Made by a program: the position numbers and the translations under genes. From positions 1-64,000 of the forward strand of contig WNNJ02002080.1 in NCBI GenBank assembly GCA_012934845.2: a DNA stretch of 64,000 nucleotides, read 5' to 3'. Below, one piece after another: positions 10,982 through 19,786 of this stretch (position 1 is its first letter; every line of letters starts with the position of its first letter). The notes under the pieces are model-generated. The model was not told where the DNA came from. It worked only from the letters and a program-made list of their open reading frames with translations, and made no database searches. The stretch is from Pomphorhynchus laevis (lineage: Eukaryota; Acanthocephala; Palaeacanthocephala; Echinorhynchida; Pomphorhynchidae).

Positions 10982-11200
10982 TGTCGTCATGACGCTGAAA
11001 TTAAGAAATGGGCCTACCAGGCTAACAAGTCGGCTAGGTGAAATACCCGAGCTTAAGCAGTAGGCTGGGCAAAATCCAAATAATCGATCAGGTATTCGAA
11101 TTCCTCTCTTCATTGACATAAGAAATACAGACATCACGATGTTGTGGCCCGCACTGTCCCCAGCAATCACAAAATTCTGTCCAGTCCAACCTTAACAATC
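10982..11200 (-). pseudogene. Hormone-sensitive lipase fragment
   Basis: The minus-strand translation contains IAGDSAGHN (nucleophile elbow GDSAG), MKRGIRIPDRLFGFCPAYC and SPSRLVSLVGPFLNFSVM. These align by eye with the animal hormone-sensitive lipase segment that follows the nucleophile Ser (...VPDGIMAAYPA...SPSRLLSLMDPLLPLSV...). Only about 65 codons are present, without introns. The Asp and His of the catalytic triad are absent, so it cannot be a lipase. It is part of the chimeric insertion. Confidence 0.75.
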
Positions 11201-11683
11201 AAAATTTATTAGGTTCGTTTTATTGCAAGGTTGTTCTATTCCGATAACGCTCGTCGTGGCCACTACGCCCTCGTTCTCAGTGTTACTACTCTGTGTCACA
11301 AGTAAGCGTGTGGGGTATGAGGGTGTCTGTTTGATCGGGCTTTCATCTTTCCCAGTTTGAAAGTCGAGTACGCCTCCGCTATGTAAGATTCGAAGATTTT
11401 GATTGACATCATTGATATGGATGTCCACATTTCTGACTGTAGGAAGGATGGTTTCTCGAATGACGATTTCTTCGGATAAGGCTGCCACCTGAGTAAGAAA
11501 TTCCGAAGGGTTGAGACGCGGGGTTGGGTCGTCGTAAAGACCAACACTGCTTTCTATTATAGGTCTCCCCAAATCTTCGAGGCTCTTGAGAATCGCTTTG
11601 GCATTCCCTCTCATCAGGGAGATCGAGACACGCTGAAAGAGCTGGTCTGCCGCCTTGCTATACGAAATATTGCCTCATATTTT

Positions 11684-12600
11684 ATTCATATAGACAGAAA
11701 GTGATTTTAATGAACATTTACTGCACTATATATGAACCTAGGTTTTATTGGATTTTTACGTAATTTTGGATTCCAATATAATATAGGTATAGTTTTATTA
11801 TCTGATTCAACCTTTATACTCTTTTTATCCATTATAGAACAGTGACTTGTAATAGTTGTTTCAAAACTCAACTCACTACGTTCATATGTTGGATTTACAT
11901 TTAAATCATTAGAATTAACCTCTTTCATTAGTATATCGTAATAAAGATTTTTGCATATGAAGACAAGGTTATTACTAGCTTTATCAATAGTTGTTATTAT
12001 ATAGTTATCCTTTAATTTAGTAAGTTCTTTATACATATCTTTATTAATTTTATCTTTCCTTTTGTAATTGTTTGTTATTTTCATTTTATTTTTAATTTTA
12101 TCAAATATATAATCTTTCCAAATTTTTATCTTACATATATTCCAGCTTTCACTATTAATCAGCTTACTAAAGTAATCATTTAAGTTATTATATAACAAAT
12201 TGTAAATTTTATTTTTGTCGTTGTTATTATTTAATCTATATTTATACCCTTTTGATAGCAGCTTTCTTAATTCACAATTTTCAATTAATTCTAGATTATG
12301 GGTACATATATGTTCATTTATTTTATCAAAACTAAGACTTTTACAATTGCATTTTGTTTCCATTATGTTTCTAATATTATCGTTACATATTGATATTAAT
12401 TGTTTATTATAATTATAAATTTTTCGTCCTAATGGTGGTAGGAGTTTATACCTTATTTTAGGAATATATTTACATAAATCTGACCTTATTATTTTTTTTA
12501 CTTTTAGAATTATTTAACAGTCCGGCTATATTTATGTTATCTACACATTTATTAATGAAGTTTATGGTTAATGTATATTTTCTATTGTTATTATTAACAT
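11684..12600 (-). pseudogene. PLE reverse transcriptase, N-terminal half
   Basis: Reads METKCNCKSLSFDKINEHIC, then LRKLLSKGYKYRLNNN, NINDYFSKLIN-like helices, KDMYKELTKLKDNYIITTID, KASNNLVFICKNLYYDIL, and WNPKLRKNPIKPRF. The Cys/His-rich start (CNC...HICTHN) is a possible zinc-binding knuckle between endonuclease and RT. It matches the 47.8-48.45 kb copy closely and continues upstream as KYIPKIRYKLLPPLGRKI. Confidence 0.85.
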
Positions 12601-12612
12601 TTATTGTACGAT

Positions 12613-12950
12613 ATTATAAGAGAGAATAAGTCTTGTCGATCGAGGTAGTTTCGCACCATTTGTGTTCGCAGCATCCGGTGGCATAGGAGAAAACGCGTTA
12701 CAACTTATTAGACGCATCGCTCGGTTACAATCAATAAATTCGACCACAAACTCCTATGTGAACTGTATTTGCCGACTAAAACGCATCGTTGGTATTGCTC
12801 TATGTCGATCTTCTTCCATGTGCCTTCGGGACTTTCGTTCTTGCCGAAATCGACCCGCCAACAATCCTAACCTCACCTAACCACACCTTATATTTCCAAC
12901 GACGATTAAGTTTTCAATTTTATGACTATCGAAGATGTATGTAAAAAAAA
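12613..12950 (+). mobile_element. 5'-truncated group A retroelement tail with 12-bp target duplication
   Basis: The block codes VDRGSFAPFVFAASGGIGEN and then LIRRIARLQSINS, IALCRSSSMCLRDFRSCRN, the C-terminal end of the group A protein (compare 61.7 kb: PIVIAATGGIGLSADAII). It ends in GTATGTAAAAAAAA and is flanked by TTATTGTACGAT at 12601-12612 and 12951-12962. The PLE copy at 48.69 kb shows the uninterrupted site. A short A-tail, 5' truncation and duplication are the marks of target-primed reverse transcription, so this copy fixes the 3' end of the group A element. Confidence 0.85.
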
Positions 12951-12962
12951 TTATTGTACGAT

Positions 12963-13372
12963 TATAGTATTTTGTATTACAATAACTGTCTATTATACAA
13001 CTTAGCCTATCATAGTCGTTAATTAATTTTTGATTTATTGAACATATGATATCTTTAGAAAAACTTCTTATATTTACATAAAGATCTTTTAGCTTATTAT
13101 CACTTAAAAGTTGTTTTAATATTTCTAATTGTTCATTTATATACATATCTTTTTTAATATTGCTAACTCTATTTTTCCTATTCCTTTTATCACCATGACT
13201 TCTTGGTTTGCGTTTAACCGGATTATTATAATATAGTTGTTTATTATGTATTATACTACTTCTGCCAATTCCTTGTACCACGTCATTCAATCCTAATGGG
13301 TACATGGAATTAAGCGTTTTAATCCAAAAATCTTCTTTTTCTAATAGTTTTTGATTTAATATTGAAATATTA
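12963..13372 (-). pseudogene. GIY-YIG endonuclease C-terminal part and linker (upstream of RT)
   Basis: Reads SILNQKLLEKEDFWIKTLNS, MYPLGLNDVVQGIGRSSI, the basic KRKPRSHGDKRNRKNR, then KDMYINEQLEILKQLLSDNK and IDSYCNTKYYNRTI. The same order (YIG endonuclease then KTLNSMYPLG) is complete in the 31.0-31.5 kb copy. 'W-KTLNS-YP-GLN' is the conserved C-terminal glutamate region of PLE GIY-YIG domains (EKEDFWI carries the Glu). Confidence 0.85.
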
Positions 13373-13500
13373 ACTTAGCCTATCATAGTCGTTAATTAAT
13401 TTTTGATTTATTGAGCATATGATATCTTTAGAAAAACTTCTTATATTTACATAAAGATCTTTTAGCTTTTTATCTCTTAAAAGTTGTTTCAATATTTCTA
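13373..13500 (-). repeat. Duplicate of the PLE linker segment
   Basis: Repeats 13000-13130 nearly exactly (LKQLL-DKKLKDLYVNIRSF, SKDIICSINQKLINDYDRL). It is joined in the same orientation at the broken 5' end of the element. Confidence 0.8.
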
Positions 13501-13509
13501 ACTCTATTT

Positions 13510-14212
13510 TTTCTGTCTATGAAGTTTGATGTTGCTTTCTATGAAGTTTGCATTTCAATAGAAAATTGCCTAAAATGAATAACTTATTAAAGTCTAAACC
13601 TTTAACTAAGTAGAAAGTCAATTGTTTATAAAATACCTTGCGCGGTCTGTGACTGTCTATATTGGACAGACTGGGCAATGTGTATCTAAAAGAAAAAACA
13701 GCGCGTATATAATCTATATTATATATTATAATATAGAAATCGATAATGTTAGTTTATCGATTTATAAAATCACTTGAATAGCAAAGAAATTTCTACATTA
13801 GTAAATTGATTGTAGATTGGCACTTATACCTTTTGAAATGTCTCCAAGGAAGTAAACATACTCGCGAAATTTCAAAAGAACAATACTGACAATCCAGACC
13901 ATATTAATCCTAAAATTTTAGATTTATTTTAGATTAAACTAATAACGAGAATTATATTATGAATAATTATAATATTATTATTCTCTATTGTTACGTATAT
14001 TATCTACAAAAGGGAAGTGTTTCCAGTGTTATTGTTACACATTGCTAAATCATTTACTAAATCAAACAGCTGATTTTCAGAACGCTACTGTGTTGTCTTA
14101 CGAAAGCAATTATTTAGCACGTATAATAGAAGAATTTTTCATGGCTCGTGAGTCTAACTTAATGGCTAATAATAAACCGGACAATAATCTTAAGTTAAAA
14201 AATAAATAGTTG
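13510..14212 (+). mobile_element. Canonical PLE endonuclease fragment
   Basis: Shows LYKIPCAVCD and, after a frame change, VYIGQTGQCVSKRKN (GIY-YIG N-terminal motifs, with a Cys knuckle), then after AT-rich filler FQNATVLSYESNYLARIIEE and MARESNLMANNKPDNNLKL. The last part matches the Glu-containing helix and tail of canonical, C-terminal PLE endonucleases. It is a different lineage from the permuted PLE around it. Confidence 0.65.
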
Positions 14213-14227
14213 TTTGATAGCTCTCAA

Positions 14228-15330
14228 ACAATTATAAAAGGAAAGATAAAATTAATAAAGATATGTATAAAGAACTTACTAAATTAAAGGATAACTATAT
14301 AATAACAACTATTGATAAAGCAAGTAATAACTTTGTCTTCATATGCAAAAAGCTTTATTATGATATACTAATGAAAGAGGTTAATTCTAATGATTTAAAT
14401 GTAAATCCAACATATGAACGTAGTGAGTTGAGTTTAGAAACAATTATTACAAGTCACTGTTCTATAATGGATAAAAAGAGTATAAAGGTTGAATTAGATA
14501 ATAAAACTATACCTATATTATATTTGAATATTATATTATTATAAAATTGAATTAATAAAATCCTTAAATATTTTGATAAATTAAAATTATTTAAAAGTGG
14601 GACATCTATATTTAGACAAGTAAAATGTGTTCTAATGGGTGGTAATAGTAGCCCAATTATAGCTTACTTGTTTTTAAGCTTTATAGAATATGAATTTGTT
14701 CACAACTGTGTGAAAACTAAATCTAAACAATGTAGATATATGAAATATATGTTTCGATACATTGATGATATATGTGTATTAAATTCTAATAATTATATTA
14801 ATTAATTTAATATTTAATATTTAATATTTAATTCTAATATTATATATTTGATAAAATTAAAAATAAATGAAAATAACAAACAATTACAAAAGGAAAGATA
14901 AAATTAATAAAGATATGTATAAAGAACTTACTAAATTAAAGGATAACTATATAATAACAACTATTGATAAAGCTAGTAATAACTTTGTCTTGATATGCAA
15001 AAAGCTTTAGTATGATATACTGATGAAATAACTTTATTATTTTGATAAAATAAAATAAAATATTAGATAAAGTATTAGATATTAGATCTTATATATAAGA
15101 TAAAATTAGAGAGTAAGATAAAATTAATAAATAAATAAATTGTGTTTATTTATCAATTTATTCACAAATAAATTGTGTTCCAATGGGTGGTAACAGTAGC
15201 CCAATTATAGCTGACTTGTTTTTAAGCTTTATAGGATATGAATTTGTTCATAACTGTGTAAAAACTAAATCTAAACAATGTAGATATATGAAATATACGT
15301 TTCGATATTTTGATGCTATATGGTTATTTT
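14228..15330 (+). mobile_element. Scrambled permuted-PLE fragments
   Basis: Four plus-strand pieces: 14228-14530 (KDMYKELTKLKDNYI to KTIPILYL), 14570-14810 (FRQVK, MGGNSSPI, FRYIDDICVLNSNN), 14850-15030 (second copy of the KDNYI region) and 15160-15330 (second copy of the MGGNSSP to YMKYTFRYF region). The order RT N-part, RT C-part, RT N-part, RT C-part shows two deleted copies in tandem with AT-rich joints. Confidence 0.8.
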
Positions 15331-15341
15331 GTTGAAAAATC

Positions 15342-15612
15342 AAGAAGTGTCAAATAATTTTTGTTTTCAAATTTTCAACCACTTCTGCGATCATCATCAG
15401 GAAAACGACAACTTCGAGGGTAATAAACCGGATGTGCCTACACACTTAATTACAAATGGCAAATTTATTTTTCCAATTAACTTCCGATAAGTTTCTTCCA
15501 GATTTGGTTTTGCTATATATGTTTGTTGTAACGTGTGCAATGACGTTTTCCTGATGATGACCACATAAGTGGTTGAAAATTTGAAAACCAAAGTTATTTG
15601 ACTCTTCTTTTT
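15342..15612. repeat. Foldback repeat with hammerhead-like arms
   Basis: Arms of about 68 bp (15342-15412 and 15541-15612) are inverted copies with a few mismatches. The plus-strand right arm reads CCTGATGATGACCACATAAG, then TGGTTGAAAATTTG: a CTGATGA box, a 5-bp hairpin (ACCAC/GTGGT), then GAAA. This is the order of a hammerhead core, and canonical PLE tails often carry one. The central 130 bp is unassigned. Confidence 0.6.
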
Positions 15613-15659
15613 TTTCTACTATTATAAAATTTAGTCTGCTTACACAACAATATGTGTTG

Positions 15660-15890
15660 GCACAAAAATTAACTAATAATTATTATTCAATTAGCGAACA
15701 AATTTATCCTGGTAGCCTCATTCTTAATAAAACCAATATTAATTATAAAGAAGGTATATATCTAGATATGAACATTAAATTAACATAAATTAAAACTATT
15801 TTGAATTTATATCGTAAAGATAACATATTTAAATTTGTAAGAAACATATTTTTGCATGAGCATTCATGTATGCCATATAATATAAAATTA
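15660..15890 (+). mobile_element. Permuted-PLE fragment (RT C-terminal)
   Basis: Continues from FNSNN-type sequence: IYPGSLILNKTNI, GIYLDMNIKLT, LYRKDNIFKFVRNIFLHEHSC. It resumes where the 15.3 kb piece stopped, so the foldback repeat at 15.34-15.61 kb was probably inserted into this copy. Confidence 0.75.
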
Positions 15891-15990
15891 TTAGTTAATG
15901 ATGGTTTTATAGACATAATATGAATTTTTCTTTATTATTGCAAGCTTTTAAAACATAATGTCCTTTTCAAGCAAACAGTAAAAAAAATTC

Positions 15991-16157
15991 GGATCTTTTC
16001 AGTTTGAGGCACTTTGTCCAAATTAAGCAAAAAGTCTGTTTATTGTACATCTTCATGTGCTCTTTCGAATAGCGTATAAATTTTTTGAGAGAAATGCGTT
16101 TGTGGCTAAAAAAATTTAATATTTAAATTTTTTCATAATAATTTAAAATTTAATTTT
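15991..16157. repeat. Merlin left terminal inverted repeat
   Basis: About 165 bp, pairing with 18098-18264. It contains the easily recognised GTGCTCTTTCGAATAGCGTA and GCGTTTGTGGCTAAAAA blocks, present in complement at the right end. The 8-bp target duplication lies just outside. Confidence 0.88.
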
Positions 16158-16795
16158 AATTTCAAATTTTAAAGTTAGAAATTTAAAATTTATATTTAAG
16201 TATTTTTCATATATCTTATCCATATACAATGATTTGAGATTTTTTCTATGCTCTCACGAAAAAACATACATTTTTTTTTATTTTTTGTTTAAAAAGTAAT
16301 TTGAATTTAAAATATCTTAAAATTTTGCAATTATAACATATAATTTTTATTGCGTTATCGTAAACATCACAGTTATATTGACTTAAGTTGAAAATATTAA
16401 AATATTTGAATCATTCAAAAAAGAGTTATTTAAGATGTCTTTTCAAAATATGCATATTTTTAAGTTTATTTTAATTTTGGTCAAACAATCGATCCCCAAT
16501 AAGACATTAAATCCATTTTGTTGAAACTTATCTTCATTATTCCTTATATATTCAATTTCCTCCTCTCTGCGTGATGTCGGTGGATCTCAACAGTTGAGGT
16601 CTTATTTACTGGAATAGTGAATGAGGTCCCAAATTGTTGATGGTCAGTGACATCAAGCGAAGGGGATGAATGGGGGGGGTAAATATGTGATTAAACTACG
16701 CGGTTGCATTTAATAGAACTAAGAGATTCAAAACCGTTTTACTTATAATTTTTTAAAAGGCACAACGGTTGCAAATATTTACCGAATAAATAAAA

Positions 16796-17574
16796 TTATT
16801 GGCATAGCTTAAAATTCCTTAGACACTCGAATATGGACTCTAATTTATTGTCATTTCGATGACGTCTGTGCCAAACAAATTCGACTAAATATGAGTCAAT
16901 CATTAAGCGATGTGTACCCCATCGCTTTCTATTGCCTGATTTAAGCTGGTTCCATGTTGACTAAATTTGTTGAGTATGAATTCCTTCTGAGCTAACAAAG
17001 TCAACTGAATGATTTACAGTTCGGTGTTCAAATCTGTATCCTTCTAGAGTTTGCACACCACAATACACTTTCCATAGATCTGAATGAATGATCGATCCAG
17101 GTAGTATGCACTGTTTTATGCGCTCGTTAAGAGTTTTAGCATTTCTATGATCAACAGCAAAAAGAAACACTTTAGATGTTTCTCTACACACGCCACCGAA
17201 AACCCATTGTTGTGGAAGCATGCGCCTCCTATTATATTTCCGACGGGCGAAAACTGTTTCATCGATCTCAACTATTATATTTTCGCCCTCTATTTTACAT
17301 GGATTTTTTAATATTTCATCAGCACAAGCCTCGCGCATGTAACTATTGTAGTCAACGGTCGTGCTGTGATCAATCGCCAATTCTTCTTCGCAAAATTTAA
17401 TGCTGGTTAATTGTTTAGACCAACAGTACATAAACATAATTGTTTTACGAAGCGGTAATCGTGCTCCTTCAAACCAAGTCCCACTTCGAACTGTAGTTGA
17501 AACGGAGCATTTCGATTTTTGGCATCTCCAATATACTTTATTAAATCTGACACTTAATGTGTCAGATTAATCTT
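16796..17574 (-). pseudogene. Merlin (IS1595-like) transposase with one in-frame stop
   Basis: The frame runs from after a stop at about 17575 to TAA at 16796-16798, about 258 codons. It reads NKVYWRCQKSKCSVST (zinc-ribbon remnant), GTWFEGARLPLRKTIMFM, VEIDETVFARRKYNRR (first catalytic Asp), QWVFGGVCRETSKVFLF, PGSIIHSDLWKVYCG (second Asp), HRTVNHSVDFV (NH motif), then a single TAG at 16961-16963, where relatives have 'IE-W', then STWNQLKSGNRKRWGTHRLM and YLVEFVWHRR to the end. Everything else is open, so the gene died late by one substitution (GAG to TAG is the simplest change). The start codon is uncertain. Confidence 0.9.
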
Positions 17575-18097
17575 ATTTCTACAAAAGAAGATAAATATAT
17601 AATTATTTCGAACCAAATATAACCATTTCATATCACTTGAAATTAATCGCTAATTCTGTAAAACTTGACAGCATCTAATTCTGTAGAAATGTTTCGCAAT
17701 ATCCACTCTAAATTAATATTATTAGACATCTAAAATTATACAGTTATTCCAATAATAGAATCAAATTTTTACAAAAACAATCGATTGATCGATCAAAATT
17801 GAAAAAATAAAAACTATTTGCAATTAATTTGGAATAACTTTTTAAATCAATATACAAATAACTACATATTTAAAATATAAGCCATAGTAGACGTAGCGAT
17901 TAGAATGGCACGATAACAATAATAGCGTAGTATTGGTATTTTTCGAGATATTTTGAAATTAAATCTTTAATTTTAGGAAAAAAAACAAAATTTAAATTTT
18001 TTTAATCCTTTGTTGAAATATTTTTAAATGATTACAATTACAAAGGTTATTGATATATTTTAAACAAATGAAGTTTTGAGTTTATAGCGCCTTGAAA

Positions 18098-18264
18098 AAA
18101 AATTAAATTTAAAATTTTTATGAAAAAATTTATAGATTAAAATTTTTAGCCACAAACGCGTTTCTCCCAAAAAAATTATACGCCATTCGAAAGAGCACAT
18201 GAATATGTACAACAAACAGACTTTTTGCGTAATTTAGACAAAGTACCTCAAACTGAAAAGTTCC
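18098..18264. repeat. Merlin right terminal inverted repeat
   Basis: Complement of the left repeat, ending CTGAAAAGTTCC, followed immediately by the second AAAAATTC target copy. Confidence 0.88.
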
Positions 18265-18299
18265 AAAAATTCCACTAAAAATACCAGGCTAGTAATATA

Positions 18300-18950
18300 C
18301 CAACCTGGTGTACTTCTGAAAATGCATTTAGTTTTGAAAATGATATTATTCATTTTCTGTATGATAAGATCTAATTTTATATATGATAACATAAATGTGG
18401 TTGCTATAAGCTCACCACTAGGGCCATCTTTATCTATCATGTACATGACTCACTGGAGAGCGACATATATGATCGAGTACCTCGACTTTGGAGCTGGTAG
18501 AGATACTTTGATGACGTATTTTTTCTTAGAGTTACAACAAGTTCTTATCTTATTGGGCACAATTCTTAACTCTAAATATGCTTCCATACAGTAGAGCATC
18601 ACTACACATGTTGACACCAATTCTGAAAGTTTTCTCGATGTTTCAGTATAACGTAAATATTCGCACTACGCTCTACAAAAATCCGGGCATATGTTGGATT
18701 CCACCCAACTGGTCTTTTTACGGCAGCTACGTCTACAAAGTGTCGAGAGGAAGATTACTACTGTATCGACCTACACTAATTTGTTCTTCACACGCTGACG
18801 TAATTTCTGTACAACAAAGAGTCATTAATGTATTTGTTTCAGGTGACTATCAAGAATGGGCAATTAAAAGTGCCCTTCGGCTATCACGTTTGATAAGAAG
18901 CGTGAGCAGACTGGGTGTCACAGTTCCACAAAAAGGTTAGACTCGTTTTG
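18300..18950 (+). mobile_element. Canonical PLE reverse transcriptase remnant
   Basis: NVVAISSPLGPSLSIMYMTH matches the PLE motif 4 'G-AMGSPLGP-LAN-FM-H'. In another frame RYFDDVFFL at about 18497 gives motif 5. Further on LICSSHADVISVQQRVINVF and DYQEWAIKSALRL resemble the region between RT and endonuclease in canonical PLEs. It is frameshifted. The protein style differs clearly from the permuted PLE (SPLGP here, NSSPI there). Confidence 0.6.
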
Positions 18951-18959
18951 CCCGCATTA

Positions 18960-19285
18960 ACTACACTACCGATGCCGCAATGAACCGTCTTCACCGTTGT
19001 CTCGCTGCATCTCCATTATACTATTGTTTAATATACTATAACTGCTGCATCTCGGTTATACTATTTGCTTGAAAAGGACACTGTGTGTTGAAATAATAAA
19101 GTGAAATAATAATAACGAAAACTTTTTTCATATAATGCCAATAAAAACATCATTAACTAATATGAAGACATACACGAATTCAAGTCTACAATATAATATA
19201 AAATAAAATACATCAAATAATGAAATTTTAACAATTGCCATAGTATGTAATAATATTGATTATCGTCGAAATCATAAATAAAATT
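18960..19285. other. No gene seen
   Basis: Short unassigned stretch between PLE remnants, AT-rich towards the right. A few GC-richer bases at 18960-19090 may belong to the 3' tail of the canonical PLE. Confidence 0.5.
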
Positions 19286-19775
19286 ACTATTAATTTATAT
19301 CGTAAAGATGACATATTTAAATCTACAAGAAACATATTTTTGCATGAGCATTCATGCATACCATATAATATAAATGAATGTAATATGTAATATAATAAAA
19401 TATGGATGGATAATAAATAAAATACTTTGTATTAGAATAAGATACTAGATAGTTTTATCCTAGGAAATACATCATTAGCATGTATTTGGCCTCGCTGCTA
19501 TGTTTGGTAGAGGAGTTACAGGCTGAAACCTGATAACATAGCAATTCCTCCTGATGACCTCTAATCATTATTCTGATACAACGTCTGTTATTTATAAGTC
19601 AATTCATACAAATGACTTTTTTAATTACAATTTTTTTTAACTTGATTTAAATTATAAAAATCTTATATAACAATTATTTATTTTATTATTTAATTATTAA
19701 ATTTTGATTTAGCATTATTGTGTTATGTTTATTTTATAATTATATTAAATACGTAGACTCAGGTAGCTTATTTGA
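19286..19775 (+). mobile_element. Permuted PLE, last RT codons and complete 3' end
   Basis: Starts in LYRKDDIFKSTRNIFLHEHS, skips to the stop region, then carries the full 3' RNA block (19421-19580) and ends at the terminus ACTCAGGTAGCTTATTTGAT. It is followed 12 bp later by another 3' end in the same orientation. Confidence 0.85.
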
Positions 19776-19786
19776 TTTGATAAATA

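Larger units (their letters stand above)
10291..11677 (-). mobile_element. Chimeric retrocopy-like insertion inside the PLE
   Basis: The PLE sequence is continuous except for this block, flanked by TATTTT on both sides (10285-10290 and 11678-11683). The left end has a T-run (an A-tail on the minus strand), so it looks like a reverse-transcribed, minus-oriented insertion. GC is much higher than the host. Read 5' to 3' it holds: a stretch resembling the last helix of group B retroelement proteins (QRVSISLMRGNAKAILKSL); about 400 bp of open but unrecognised sequence; a hormone-sensitive-lipase fragment; a VVVAGGFTDAPN stretch; and a tandem Arg/Asp/Lys-rich tail. Several unrelated fragments in one insertion suggest template switching or transduction. 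Confidence 0.65.
8936..13372 (-). mobile_element. Permuted (Naiad-type) PLE, most complete copy, with two nested insertions
   Basis: Read right to left: GIY-YIG endonuclease C-terminal half (13372-12963), linker, RT N-terminal half (about 12600-11684), RT C-terminal half (10290-9391), then a roughly 450-bp 3' region ending at the conserved terminus CAAATCAGCTAACTGAG near 8936. The endonuclease is therefore upstream of the RT, opposite to canonical Penelope/Athena/Poseidon elements. Two insertions split it: 10291-11677 (chimeric retrocopy) and 12613-12950 (group A retroelement tail). The 5' end is lost, because the catalytic GVLY...YIG start is missing and a duplicate linker piece follows at 13373. 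A few breaks make it inactive. Confidence 0.88.
15991..18264 (-). mobile_element. Merlin DNA transposon, structurally complete
   Basis: Bounded by long terminal inverted repeats that start GGATCTTTTCAGTTTGAGG on the left and, complemented, GGAACTTTTCAGTTTGAGG on the right. The repeats match over about 165 bp. The flanks are an exact 8-bp duplication AAAAATTC (15983-15990 and 18265-18272). It codes one DDE transposase of the IS1595/ISXO2-like family on the minus strand. Merlin elements are defined by this transposase and 8-9 bp duplications. The TIRs have drifted from each other at roughly a dozen sites, so the insertion is not very recent. Confidence 0.92.

Noticed and set aside
10770-11063. 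Plus-strand open frames over the lipase fragment
   Set aside because: They are the complement of the minus-strand coding sequence, which carries the recognisable GDSAG motif.
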